Below the pieces are notes generated by a model, which saw nothing but the letters and a program-made list of their open reading frames with translations, had not been told where the DNA came from and did not search any database. This document shows positions 10,579 to 22,611 of a DNA stretch of 64,000 nucleotides, one piece after another (positions within the stretch are counted from its first letter, which is position 1; each line of letters opens with the position of its first letter). The stretch is from Heterobilharzia americana (taxonomy: Eukaryota; Platyhelminthes; Trematoda; Strigeidida; Schistosomatidae): positions 49,013,998 to 49,077,997 of the forward strand of contig OX104129.1 in the NCBI GenBank assembly GCA_944470555.2, given 5' to 3'. The translations under genes and the position numbers were made by a program.

Positions 10579-12908
10579 AGGAATTGTCAATAAAGATGTT
10601 CTCTGTTGTAACACTAGGTGATGTGGAACTCCGTGTTCGGTTGGAGTATTATACCGCCCTCCTGGAGCCGCTACGGCGTTAAATAAAATTTTGATATGAT
10701 CCGCTAGAGAGGCTTTGGAAGTGAACCCTCCACAGGTCCTCATTGTGTGAGATTTCAATTTTCTTCAACTCCTTACCACTAAAAGCCCATCTACTGCTTT
10801 AAAAGACTTTCGGGAATTATTACTGCGAAACTCCTCGACTGAACATATCTCTCGGTGCACTCACTGGAGGTTTGACGGTCACGCATCCTGACTAGATTAT
10901 ATGGTCACAAATCAGTTCATTGGGGTAACCAACTAGATTTTTCTTGGCCCCCTCAGGTCGACTGGCCGTGCGGTTGTTTCCTTCAATATTTCTACATCAA
11001 AGCCATCTGCCCCTGATCAGCAACTGGTCAGGAATCTGAGGGGGACTGATTTTGAGAGGGTCCGGCAAGATCCAGAAGGTTCCCTGACTCGAATTATGAT
11101 GACCCACTGGGTCTGGATGCCAGGTGGAATCTGTCGAAAGACACGATTCTTCAGTTGATAAATAACACAACCCCTCTGATTCCAAGAAGAACCAACACGT
11201 TCTACCCCTTGTGGCTTAAGCCAAGCACGTGCAAACTTATACAGCCCAAATGGTCACCTTGGAATCAATGGAGGGTCACTAGCAGCTCTATCGACTGACT
11301 AAATTACAAAGACATCCTTAACGGATGCGCGGGAATGACAGAATAAACTATCAGACACAACTATGTAGAACCCTGGAGACGAACTATAGAATACTATGAT
11401 ACCTGATGAGGCAGAAGAGTAACAGTTCACCTAATATGCAGGACCCTGGTAGTTTAGAGATTCTCCACTCTAACTCCTAGGTAGCAAACTCGTTAGTCCA
11501 AAGAGAACTTCTGTCATTTGGGAGGGACAACCACACATCTGTCGGATACCCATATTACAGAGGACCTAAACCGTATAGGACTTGAACCCTCTACATTTAT
11601 GGAAGTATTAAAGAATTTGAACCCCAATAAGTCTTCAGGAATTGATGGTATTCACCCAAGAGTACTTAAAGAGTGTGCTGAATTTTTTAGTGCTCCACTA
11701 GCGAACCTCTTCGGATGCTCTGTTCTACAAGGCAGGTCGGCCTTTGATTGGAAACGGGTGGCTGTCGCCACGGCATATAAAGGTGGAAACAAACTACTTG
11801 CCTCTAACTATATACCCATCTCCCTGATAGCTTCGGTTGCAGAGGTTATATGTGGAGTAATAAGTGACTCATTTAGTGAGCCCTTGCACAAGAAATCGAT
11901 CTTAAGCGACTTTTGACACGGTTTTTTACCCGGAAGGTCATGTAATACCAACTTGTTGATAGCTTGGAATAGCTAGGCTCTCTCTATTGAGCAGAAAAAG
12001 CGCGTTCACATTGGTTATCTTGACTTTTTCAAGGCCTTTGACAGGATAAATCGTGGTGCCCTATGTAAGAAACATCAGCTTGCGGGCGCAAACGGGAAGT
12101 TACGGACTGGTTAGGGTCTATCTTCACACCGGGTTGCAGTCAGTTGGAGTTGGCTCCCCTCTGTCTAACTGGCTTCCGGTGTTAAGTGGTGTGCCTCAAA
12201 GTCCTATTCTGGGCCCATTACTGTTTCTTGCTTTTATCAGTGGCTTACCAGGAGCCCTCAGTTCGCATTCACTATTGTATGCTGACGATCTGAAGATTTG
12301 GAGGGAAATACAGGTGCCAACGGATATTTTGGTCTTCCAGAGAGACCTTACGAAAGTCCCCAATTGGATCACAGGAAACCTGTTTCCCCTCAGTTTGAAG
12401 AAATGTCCGATAATGGTAGTCGACAAATATTGTAGCAGTCCCAGTTTTTACTCTCTGTGTGAATTCAATATCAGTCACTGTAACACGGAACAAAATCCAG
12501 GAGTTACGTCAAGCGACATACTAGGAGCTTCAGTCCACTGCCACGCAGCCAACAAGGCCCAGGGAGCCTTGAGGTTTACGTAGCTAGCTTTAGGGGGCCT
12601 CAGTCGTTCTCTTTTCATCATAATGTATGCTCTGTACATTCATCCCCATCTAGAGAAAGATTCGCCTATGATGTCCCCAAACTGGAAGAAGGGCAGCCAT
12701 TATAAGGGGAGTACAAAGAGCTACAAAGAAAGTGATCGGGTTACCGCACAAACCATACCCCTAAACTGCATCCAGTACAATTCTGGAGGATCAGAGGGGA
12801 TGGGATGGCGATGTACCACTCGCCCATATTCCTCTTCATCCTAACAGAACGTTTCTAGGCCTTAACCGAAAACGCGATCTGGGGAGTCACCCATGAAGAA
12901 AAGAGCAG
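10579..12908 (+). pseudogene. CR1-like LINE ORF2 relic, copy 2
   Basis: Duplicate of the relic at 1-2330, with the same stops and frame breaks. The RT frames lie at 11518-11916 and 12053-12583 and the C-terminal segment at 12623-12844. Here the upstream flank is visible. A PHD-like finger at 10390-10567 precedes the endonuclease C-half, while the N-terminal half of the endonuclease seems to be missing between them. Confidence 0.82.
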
Positions 12909-13199
12909 GAGACAGACCAGATCAATTGGTAATCGATTACCTCTAACCTTCCAGGCTTTTCGGAACCAGGAAGGTAGTTGTGACCATTCAAAACTCAGAA
13001 CCTGCTCCAATTAAACAGGGGTGGAACCCAAGGAACTATCGTTCATGAATTATACTGCACGGAGCTTGAAGTTTGGAGCCTTCGCTCTGCTGACTTTCGC
13101 ATATAAAATCCGTGAATTTTCACTTCAAGTGGTTGTTAGTCTGTGTACAAGCAAAGAGTAAAGATAAAGTAGAGGTTGAAGCGTAGAAACTCAATTAGT

Positions 13200-13343
13200 T
13201 CAGGGGAGATCCCAGCCACATATCAAATAAGTATAAAGTCGGTGGTTAAAGTACTCGGACGAAGTAGCCCGAATCACGCCCGCAGGAAGGATATTCCAGG
13301 GTTTAGGAACTCTTAGGGAGTAGCAGTTGTGTCTGATACCTGG
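13200..13343 (-). pseudogene. CR1-like LINE 3' coding tail, copy 2
   Basis: Exact counterpart of 2622-2765 in the second copy of the duplication. Confidence 0.6.
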
Positions 13344-14777
13344 CCTGCTACATTCAGGCTTAGTTTCTGCACATGTCCACTAAGATTAGTGCTGCAGCTT
13401 AGATTCAACATCAGTAGTGCGAACAGGGAAAACTCGCAGCTTTGAGGCTCTTCTGGGTCCCCTGGCTTAGTTTCTTTTGTTGGATGATACTCCTTCTGTG
13501 GTCACAGAAGTTGTTATGCTTTCGATGCTTATAGCTTTGGAGGTGGATTGTCTATCTGAAGGAGTCTTTCTGCAAATTATTGCTTCTTTTGTCGGAGGAG
13601 CAACGGAGCTGCTGACAATGGGTTGTGCAATTCACACCCCTCGTTATCCCATATTTTACGAGAAGAAATCGTTGATAACGGGGTATTTCTTAGAGAATCT
13701 CATCTTGCCGCCGTATGAATAGTGATTCTACTACTAATTTGGCCTGCTGGAATATCTGCAACATCAGCCGGAGTCCGTACAGACGTTAGTGAAGCTCATT
13801 CAGTGTACGGTCACCGGCACTGCGGAGATATTTGCTTTGAAAAAACTGGCAGACTGAATCCAAAGTTTGGTGGAACGGGTAATGTGAAGGAAATCGATGG
13901 GCGTCTTATTCGGAAACGTAAGTACAACTGAGGAGAACAACTTAAACAGCAGTGGGCAAGTTGTATGTTTATGTCTTAACAAGCAACAGACTCTTGCCAT
14001 CTGTGTCTGAAGTACTAAGAAAGGACGTTTTCAGTGACTGAACGATGGATCAGGAGGGTCTGTCAGGTACCACAATATGCCAGATGCTGGGAAGTCTTAC
14101 ATGCTGTTGTCTGAAACGGGTTGCCCCCAACAGGTTACGGTTCGTAAGCATTAGCTAGCTTATCGGGTAACTACAACGCACGCAGGCAACGTCTGAAAAT
14201 TGAGGAGTTGCCTTACAAAGTTTAAGAGACGTCTGGCATGGTCGCAGGGGGATATGATATAGCTTCATTTCGACGGGGAGCAAGGCAAACGATGGTACAG
14301 CTTCTGAAATGAATCCAACGTCAATAGTGAAAGCGTAGGTAACTGACGATCCCTGACCTCTTGTGTTTGGTTCTTGTAGCTTCATTCCTATTTCCCGGCT
14401 TGCTCCTCCAGTGGGCCACGGAATGTTTCCTGTTCTCCTGCTTTTGGCTGCGGCGAGGTGTTTTAAGGATCAGCAGTTGTAATTTGTAGGTTGAAACGTT
14501 CTGGGAGCTGCAAATCACCGGAAAGATTAAGAGTCTGCCATGATCCCCATTCGTAAATGTGCCAAAAAGGAAAAGCAAGATAGTGTGGGGGGTGCACCGA
14601 ACGTACCCGAAAGGTACAGCTGGACGGTATAGGTCCAGTTACTAGCAAAGTTAGTCGGTAATGCAGGCATGCCAAAAAGGAAGAGGTGGTGAATTGTAAA
14701 TGAGGAGGTACTGACGAGCTAGTGAAGTCGATAAGACTCAGTACACCAGTGCTAATCCATGCAAAATAACTCATTGT

Positions 14778-15818
14778 CTAGCTGCCTTTTGAATGACTCT
14801 ACTGAGAAAGCTGGCCACGCCCTGCTTAGGTGCATTCCATTTAGTGGACACTCTCAAGGGGAAAAGGTTAAACCTGGCCTCGGTCTTGGCTCCCTGGTGT
14901 GCTATCCTGATGCTGATTCCTTGCGATGAATGCCATGTTGTAGGTGAGGTTATCTTGCTTACATGATCTTGTAGGACATAAAAAGTTTGCTCCTCTTTCC
15001 AAAAAACAGAATGGATAGGTTGCGGTGTCTCAGTCTGCTAAATATTACCTTCCTGTGTGATCCAACAACTGGTTTTCTGGTAGATTGTTGCATTTTCTCT
15101 AGGAGCTTACAGCATCTCTTGAACTTTGATGTGCCACGGTAGTGAAGACTTGCAGTTACTGCCGTGTATCTGGTTTGAAAACCATTGGGAGTGGGAGCGC
15201 TGAACTATCTGCGCATAAATCGTAAAGTGGTGATGGTCCCGCTAGCCCTTTATTTGTAATTAAGGTCAGCGCTTTTCCGGGGAGTAAGGCCCATATCCGT
15301 TTACGTGGATAGGTTGGTGATAACGTGGTTGGTCTACTTGTATTGGAATTCTTTCGTTCTTGGTCTGTGGGCACTGATGTGCCTTACTTTGTACTTTTCT
15401 AGATTGATTCCCGAGCCGTTTACTGAAGACCCAAGTTCTAATAGCTGCAGCTCATCTCGGAGTGATGTGCAGCCGGCTTCTTCGCCCACCACCCTCCAAG
15501 TTTTACTGTGATCAGTGAAAGGGGGGATAGGTGGGAAACCTTTGTTTCAGAGCGTTGTCGAACAGGAAAAAAGAAGTGGTCCCAGGATCGCTGGTTGGGG
15601 GACCCATGATGTCGACGGTCTCAACTCCAACCGCGTTCTATCTGTTTAAGAGCGACGCTATCTCCCCGTCAGATACTCCTTGGACCAAGAAAATAGAGAC
15701 CCACTTATGCGGCTGGCGCAATCTCGTAAGGTAGGATTGCGCGCTGGACTCTATCAAATGATTTAGGTAAGTCAAGAAAAAAGACATGCACTGGTATTTT
15801 TTAGCGATCAAAAGCAGA
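14778..15818 (-). pseudogene. CR1-like reverse transcriptase relic, copy 2
   Basis: Counterpart of 4200-5240 with the same broken frames. The two copies carry the substitution 4355 t/14933 c. Confidence 0.7.
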
Positions 15819-16277
15819 AGTTCTACACTACAGGACAGCATAAAATTTATGTTCCTAAGCACGCAATAGAAACAGCTCATACAGTGAGCGACATGGCAGG
15901 GAAAGTTAAGTAGGGAAAAACATAAACATAGATAACACTCTCCTCGTTGGAATTCATGCTTCCTTCTCTGCCTGCTGTCTTGTCTGTTTTTCTTTCGTGG
16001 TAGGAAAGCGATTCAGTTCTAAATGTCGGCCGGGCCATCATAGAGAATTAGGTATCTAAGGGACAGACCTTGGCTGAAGCTACCCTTCATGGAGGGTAAC
16101 CAGCTGCGTTCACAGTACCTAACTGCAACAAGCAAAATAAAAAATGTTCACTGGACTACAACTTCATAACTATCAAAATCTAGGATTTAGTAGCCATAAA
16201 AGTTGTCAAGAAGGTCCAACACTTACCGACCGCAAGGCTATTGCGACCGGTGAAAACGGTGGACAAGATGTCTTGGA

Positions 16278-16784
16278 AGTCCACCCGGCGCATTCAAACA
16301 AGTCTATTGCTCCTAGATGCCAGAGTTGGAAAATTGAAGGTATTTGGCTCCCAATCGTAACATTCACCAAGATTATGAAACTCTGATGTGGAATGGTATT
16401 AATATGTGTGAATTATACAGTTCTGGAATCATCGATGAAGTTCAAGAAGTAAACAGTTCCTGCATACATTTTATCGTAAACTCTTCATCATTTTGTCAGG
16501 CAAAAAGTGCAAACTGTTACAATGGAAGTACTAGCTTCAAGCTATATATATATTTTTTCTCCAGGTGATAGATGTAGTGTCGAGATACAAACCTGGTTAT
16601 TCTGTTAATGCGAGGACAATACTTCCACTTGTCCAACCTGTAATTGTTTTCATATTCATTCTTCTAGGATGTCCCATCATATGAACATGCAGCAATGATA
16701 TCTTCTGGTGACAATAGTTGGGGATTGAGATTACCTTCCATGGAGAAACATGCAATTTATATAAAAACTTGTTCATACCTGTAA
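16278..16784 (+). CDS. Putative 3' end of a spliced gene of unknown function, copy 2
   Basis: Same exon chain as 5700-6206, shifted by 10578: exons end at 16339, then 16372-16448, 16565-16639 and 16668-16784. I see no substitution inside it, so both copies have equal coding potential. Confidence 0.42.
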
Positions 16785-17057
16785 AAATGGTGTGTGCTTG
16801 TATATTCAGGAATAAATATAATTATTATTATTGTCCCAGGTAAGGTGTCAACTTGTTTCACAAGGTCAGCGAGCCATGCAAAGGGATGTGAATGATGTTT
16901 TATTTGTCAAGGAACTGCCAGATTTTGTCGGCATTCTGGCATTCTAATACATTTGGAAGTTAAGGAAGTGGTGTAGTCGGCCGGCAGCCGCCAGGATACC
17001 TACCGTCTTGGAGTTTGCTCCTAAAATGAACAGAAAAGTAAGTCCACCTTTGCCAGC

Positions 17058-17490
17058 AGGCAAGCACATCACAACTTAGGCCCACGCAAACCTACTCACT
17101 GGATATTGCTTCCAGCTAACATCTCAAAGTCCATCTTTGGCACAGATTTGATAAGTCACCACGAAATACTGAAAGATGCTTGTTGGAAACACAAAACTAT
17201 CTATTGATGGAACCAGTTGTCACACCTTGAGTTTAGTATTCCCCAGGTTGAAACACTGTTAGTCAATTTTACCAAACCATGTTACGCAGATATGAGGCTG
17301 AGAAAATAAATGCACATTCTAACACGTGTAACAAGTAATGCTATGCATCACAGGACAACCATAACCTGTGATTTCCAAAGCCTAGCGCCCGAAAAGTTAA
17401 GGGTGGGAACCGACAAATCCGATAATATGCTCAAACTAGGTACCATCCAAATTTTGAATGGTCCATTAGTATCACCGGTGCATATGGTAC
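17058..17490 (+). pseudogene. Ty3/gypsy protease to early RT relic, copy 2
   Basis: Counterpart of 6480-6912 in the second duplication copy. Confidence 0.78.
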
Positions 17491-18440
17491 CGGTATCACG
17501 CGTCGGGCCCTCGAGCTGTGAGTTCGTAGCTCGCATTACATTTACATGTGATCCGTTAAACTATAACTTTGACGTTACCAATCGTTCGACTTAGTACTTT
17601 TGAACGCCAAAAGTTGTGTTGCGTTACGCTACGTTGCTCCTGCATATCGTGGTATTTTATATCGATACTTTCCGCGGTTTAGTAGACTCTACGTCTGTAC
17701 AGAAGAGAGATTCGGAGCATATATTGCTTCTTTTTCCCTCAAACTCAACTTTCTGAGCATCATACCCCCTTCCGTATCGTTACAGTATACCGCCTTCAAG
17801 AGACACTCACTCGGATTTACACAAGGGGACATAAGAAACTACTGCTGGGAAAACAGGGGGACCAAAGCGAGAACTAACTTAAAGAAAAGTTATTTGTCTG
17901 CATTACTTAATTTAGTTAAGAACTAACGCTGTTAACTTCGAGACGCAATAGCTTTGCAGTCTACTTTCCTTAAACTGTAAGGAGACATCTGCTAATAACT
18001 ATCATACTTGATACATAAGTCGTCGCTAAGCCTCCTGTGACTGCTGGTTATTTTACTTGTCCTTCGGTATTAGCGAACCCAATAAACGTGTATCTACAAC
18101 TGCTCCACATGGTGCAGCCAGGAAAACGTACATGTGCTGCACATACACGTAAACCTAATCCTAGCGCCTCAACTAAAAGAGCACGTTCACTAATTGGTTA
18201 GACATCAAGCTCCAGAAGAGGCCCTGAAGTCAAGGTACTCGATTTGATACCGGAGATATCTAACACAGCTTAAAAACAGGGAAGATTTCATGACCTTGCA
18301 GAAGTCACTGCAAGACATGAACGCTGAGCCTGAAGCTATCCTGCCACTGTTCATCTTTGTCAGCCTAATCTAGAAGCCAACACTGAAACCCTATTGAAAA
18401 CAGAAAGTGTCCTAGATTTCATAGAGGTTAATAAAAAATA

Positions 18441-19659
18441 ATGCCCTCATGTAATTTATTGGTACACCACATACCCAACCACGGACCGATCAAGCAACTA
18501 AAAGCCTTATGTTTGCGGGCTTGTAACATATCTTCTGCAGAATGCCAAGTTATCCGTCTACGCAAGAAGTTGGGGAAATATACCTGCCCCTTGTTGTTCA
18601 CATTTAGTGGCTTTTATCACGCCAGACAATTCTTATCATCTAATCAACTTATAAGCGTATCCACACCATATAAAGGTGTCAAGCTTTCGCAAGACCTGAC
18701 ACCTTGTCAAAGAAGTAATTGCACAAAAATACCGGAACTGCAAACTCTGGTCGAGCTGTGGTACCCAAAACAACAACACAATCCATTGGTAAACCGGTTA
18801 TTGTACCAAAACAGTGGAATGGGGAACACCAAAGCCTACAAAATAGCCCACTCACACACAGACGTAGTAGAGCTAATGACTCGATGGTAGGCTTGGACAA
18901 ACCAACGAAATACACTCGAAAACAGGCACATGATCTCTCAAAAGTGATCTCACTGCCTACAGAAGGGAAAAGCCAATCCCTGTTTCACCCCGTCACACAA
19001 GTCACCACCAAACCAAGTGCTACGCTATCGATCCAACAAAATACTGAAGACGTTAATATATCGTCACCAGGGGTTACTCAGCCCATAAACGTACCCAGCA
19101 CCAGCCAGAGGCACCCTGTTACCGTGGGACCGTCCCGAAGCCTAGCATGTAAACAGTCTGATCTACTTCCACATCAGCCAATGCATAACTTACATGCACC
19201 AAATGGGCAGATGATAAGGAGTACAGACAGTGTTAGACACTTATTCAAACCCCACCATGCACCCGCCCAGGCTAATCAAATTGCCGAAAAGTCGATTAAG
19301 CAGCCAAGCCAATAGACGAAAAAGCAATAAGAATAGCCCAAAGACCGATGCACCCCCTCAGAGCCGCACTAGGGAAAATGCCAGTTCATCCGACGATTAA
19401 GCCAAGTGACTACTGTTCAGGCGATCCACATTTCTTAACATTTCCGCAGTCACTAGCAGGCACATACACCACGGCCAGACCCCTAAACGGTCACAGTCAT
19501 TGGATAGTTAGCCAAATAGTAGTCGCAGACTGTGCCCTCCGTCTCACACATATACAGCAAATGCCACTCAAGGACAGACTTACAGTAGATCTCCTGAGGA
19601 AAAACTCGGTGAATGTGAATTTAGCTATGATTATAATGTATACGGCAGCCAGCGGATAG
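18441..19659 (+). pseudogene. CR1-like LINE ORF1 relic, copy 2
   Basis: Counterpart of 7863-9081, with one Gln-to-Leu change in the linker frame (8586 a/19164 t). It leads directly towards the endonuclease at 19918-20540, so the element is continuous here. Confidence 0.6.
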
Positions 19660-19917
19660 GCATGCCATACAATCTGTCAGTCTCCGTTACTTCTGATCAA
19701 CAGGGCTTTACAGACAGCCTATGGCTGCAAATCCACCAGTGATGTCAGCCATTTGGATGCTGTCGGATCACCTGCTCTCTAACTTGACCAATAGTCCCCG
19801 TGCCAGCCACGATGTGGTGAGTACCTCGTTCCTTCCGAGGTAGGCAGTGTCGAACCGTCGCTCTGTACAAAAGGTCATGACACCACTAGCACCACGTGCC
19901 CAAAGGACCTACAGGGA

Positions 19918-20540
19918 TTGTACAGAAGTGCTGACTATTTTCGAGCTATATCCGAACACTTCTGTATTCTTAATTTGCCCTCGTTTTGGCTGATTGACAC
20001 CCGCTCTGTATGCAACAAAACGAAGGAGATAATACTGCTATCTCTGATATGTGATCCGTCCATAATAATGATTACAGAAGCATGGTGTACTTCTGTTACT
20101 TGTGACACAGAGATCTCTATCGACAACTACTCCTTGTTCGGGAAGGACGGACTGTATTGTAAACGGGGAAGGTGCATTATCTATATAAAGTCCGACATCA
20201 CTGCTACGTAGTGCTCAACCTCTGAGCTAAACGAGGCTGACGACTCCGTACGGATTATCGCCTAAATTACTCGCTTCACATCCCTCCTAATAGGATGCAT
20301 TTACCGACCCCCTTTCTCCTCAATCGACTACGACGGGAAGCTGACAAGTGTGTTCGCTCGTGTGACAACACTACCACCCAGCGAAATTTATATATGGTGA
20401 CTTTAACACGCCAGGTATGACGTGGAAACCACTCAGATATCCAAAGCTCTTTGATCATCAGCTTTTTGGTCAAATAAAGAAGTAGCTTTTATCACTTTTT
20501 GTTTCAAGAGTTGTGTCTGGGTGGGGATTCGTTAGTTTCT
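19918..20540 (+). pseudogene. CR1-like LINE endonuclease (APE-type) relic
   Basis: The frame 19918-20211 carries NKTKEI, DPSIIMITEAW (the catalytic glutamate motif), EISIDNYSLFGKD and an IYIKSDI strand. A second frame near 20276-20480 has IGCIYRPPF and GDFNTPGMTW, with the catalytic Asp/Asn pair. These are the N- and mid-parts of the apurinic-type endonuclease that nicks target DNA in CR1/Jockey elements. A stop and a frame shift separate the parts. No RT follows, so the element is 3'-truncated here. Confidence 0.75.
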
Positions 20541-20789
20541 CCCCTACTTGTTCAGCAACCTCCTCTAACAGAGACGGACGACCTCAGCGCTCAACCTCGC
20601 GTAGAAATGCTTCAGTCCAAGTTGCCACACTTCACATTAACACTCAAAGAAAGGGCGGGTATAAAAATCTGGTATCGATGTGGTCTGAGGTGTACGGGGG
20701 GGGATCTAACAGCAAGGACCAGTCAAGCCATTCAAGCCCTAAAAAATGTCAAATAATGAGTGCGTCCGTGCTATAGCAACTGATAAGGG

Positions 20790-21010
20790 TCACTTTTGCA
20801 AGTCATCGCCAGTTGATTCCTATGGTCTTGGAAATCCTCACAAGGCCGTCTACAACTCCCTTACACAGTCCAGACCAACAGTCAAGGACTTCATGAAATG
20901 GTACCACACCCTGAGCCTTCTTCAACCCGATCTAACTTCTGCCGGCGTTGCACGTAGAGGCAGGCACAGGCATGTTCCCCAATCACTACTTCTGACCAAA
21001 GAACAAGATA
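20790..21010 (-). repeat. RTE-type LINE 3' remnant
   Basis: On the minus strand the codons read WYHFMKSLTVGLDCV, matching the conserved WH-x-x-MKSLT-x-GL region near the C-terminus of fluke RTE elements. An upstream KKAQG segment agrees with the tail of the RTE element at 54.8 kb. Only a short, frame-broken piece remains. Confidence 0.55.
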
Positions 21011-22610
21011 GATTCCAGCCCGTCTTATTATAAGTTCTGTACTTGGAGTGTGGGAGAGTTTAGGCAACATGCGTACTGTTTATCGTCGCCAGAGAAGTGT
21101 GACTTAGCGGTAACCCTGGCTAGATCATGGTCAAGGTCATCCCAGGTATCAAAATTTTCATCCCCAAGCCCGTTGTCCACTTTCGCTGCTCACACCACAT
21201 TAGAGGGTTTTATAAGCTTGCGAATGTATTCCAAAATCTATCATCTTTCAGAGAAAAATGAAGAATCCTCACACTCTCCCTGATCAGAAGAAAACAAAAG
21301 TGATAGTCATCGCGAGACGCGGAGGTGCCTTCCTGTTATTTTGTTCTTTTGCATCCATAGAAGATGGTGCTTGAGATATTTTTCTTGTATGGTATCTGCA
21401 CGTTGTATTAAAAAAGATGATGAGAATGTTCGAAAACTGATTTGCCACTCCTAGACAGTCACAATTAGAAACCCTTCTCCCAAAGCCCCTGTTGGGATAT
21501 TACGATAGTTTGAACAGTCACCCATGTGTTAGTAATTCCTTTTGGTGATGACGAGCAGAAAAGAACACACAGTTTTGAAGGGTTGAGAAAATACAAGACC
21601 ACAGAGGTATTGTGGTACGAGTTGGCTGTGTACTGTCAACCTACACAGAAGTGCCACTTACCACTGACAAATTTCAGCTGAATTTTTCTACCAATAATGA
21701 ACCCACTGCTCACTGCAACAAGGAAGACGACAGTCTTAATGGTCGATTGTTTAGAGACCAATACCCCGAAGAGTGCTAAGCTAAACTTGCTTCCTCATTG
21801 GCAATTAGTTAAAAACCAGTCGGTTGATTTGTTTTACCATGGAAGTGATATGACGCGAATCTTGTTGTCCAGACGTTCGATTATTCCCGAGCAAAGTAAC
21901 AGGGAAAGAAGAAGTGGTGCACGACAACTGCGAGCGGCAAGTAGCTTGACTTCTTCCAGCAACATTTGCGACGACGGTTGTGAATAGGTTTAGACGGATG
22001 ACTAAACTCTAGTGACGGATGGTCACATCCAAGTATTCACCGGCAGACCAGAGTCAGGCGCATGAAGAACAACATAATTATTGGGGAAGATGGTACTTAC
22101 TTCACAGTTTGTAAATCTGTTTGACACGAGAAGTAAAGACATCTAGATTTTCAGTGGTTTATCCGATTAGTTATATGAACTGCTGGCATTTCTCCTACCT
22201 GGGATTTCTGTACACTAGAAAACCCTCACTTCGAATATTCCATGCATTACAAACGGACTTTTGCAACCAGCCACATTCGCTTGACCACCGCATCGTCGCC
22301 TACAAACCTGACAACCAGAAAACATTCGCAGTATCACTCCTTCGGACTCACCGATCTACCTCTTGTCAGGGGTTCCCGGTTGTTTCAACCGGCTAACTAC
22401 CTTAGCATCTGGTTTTCTTCGGATATCATTTCTAAGGAAACATCATGTTTCTGGGGCTAGTGGGCGAACTGGGTGGCCGGGTGCAAAAAACAAGTGGCAG
22501 GTGTTCGAAGATGAGCCAGTGTAGAGCGTTTCCCTACAAACGTTCCATCATTCCACTTTGCTGGATCATTTATATCTTAATCGTTATTAAAGAGATATTT
22601 TTACAATGCT
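21011..22610. other. Unassigned interval
   Basis: Several open frames of 70-96 codons occur (for example 21697-21987 and 22121-22396, both +), but none has recognisable motifs, splice chains or repeats that I can name. Confidence 0.4.
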
Positions 22611-22611
22611 A

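Larger units (their letters stand above)
10579..19990. repeat. Direct duplication, copy 2
   Basis: Second copy of the unit described for 1-9412. At its right end the CR1-like element continues smoothly into an endonuclease domain, so the sequence across 19990 looks ancestral, while the 9412/9413 join in copy 1 looks like the novel junction. Confidence 0.97.

Noticed and set aside
1..19990. A locally amplified gene array or CRISPR-like arrangement
   Set aside because: There are only two long copies, filled mainly with retroelement relics; there are no short regularly spaced repeats.
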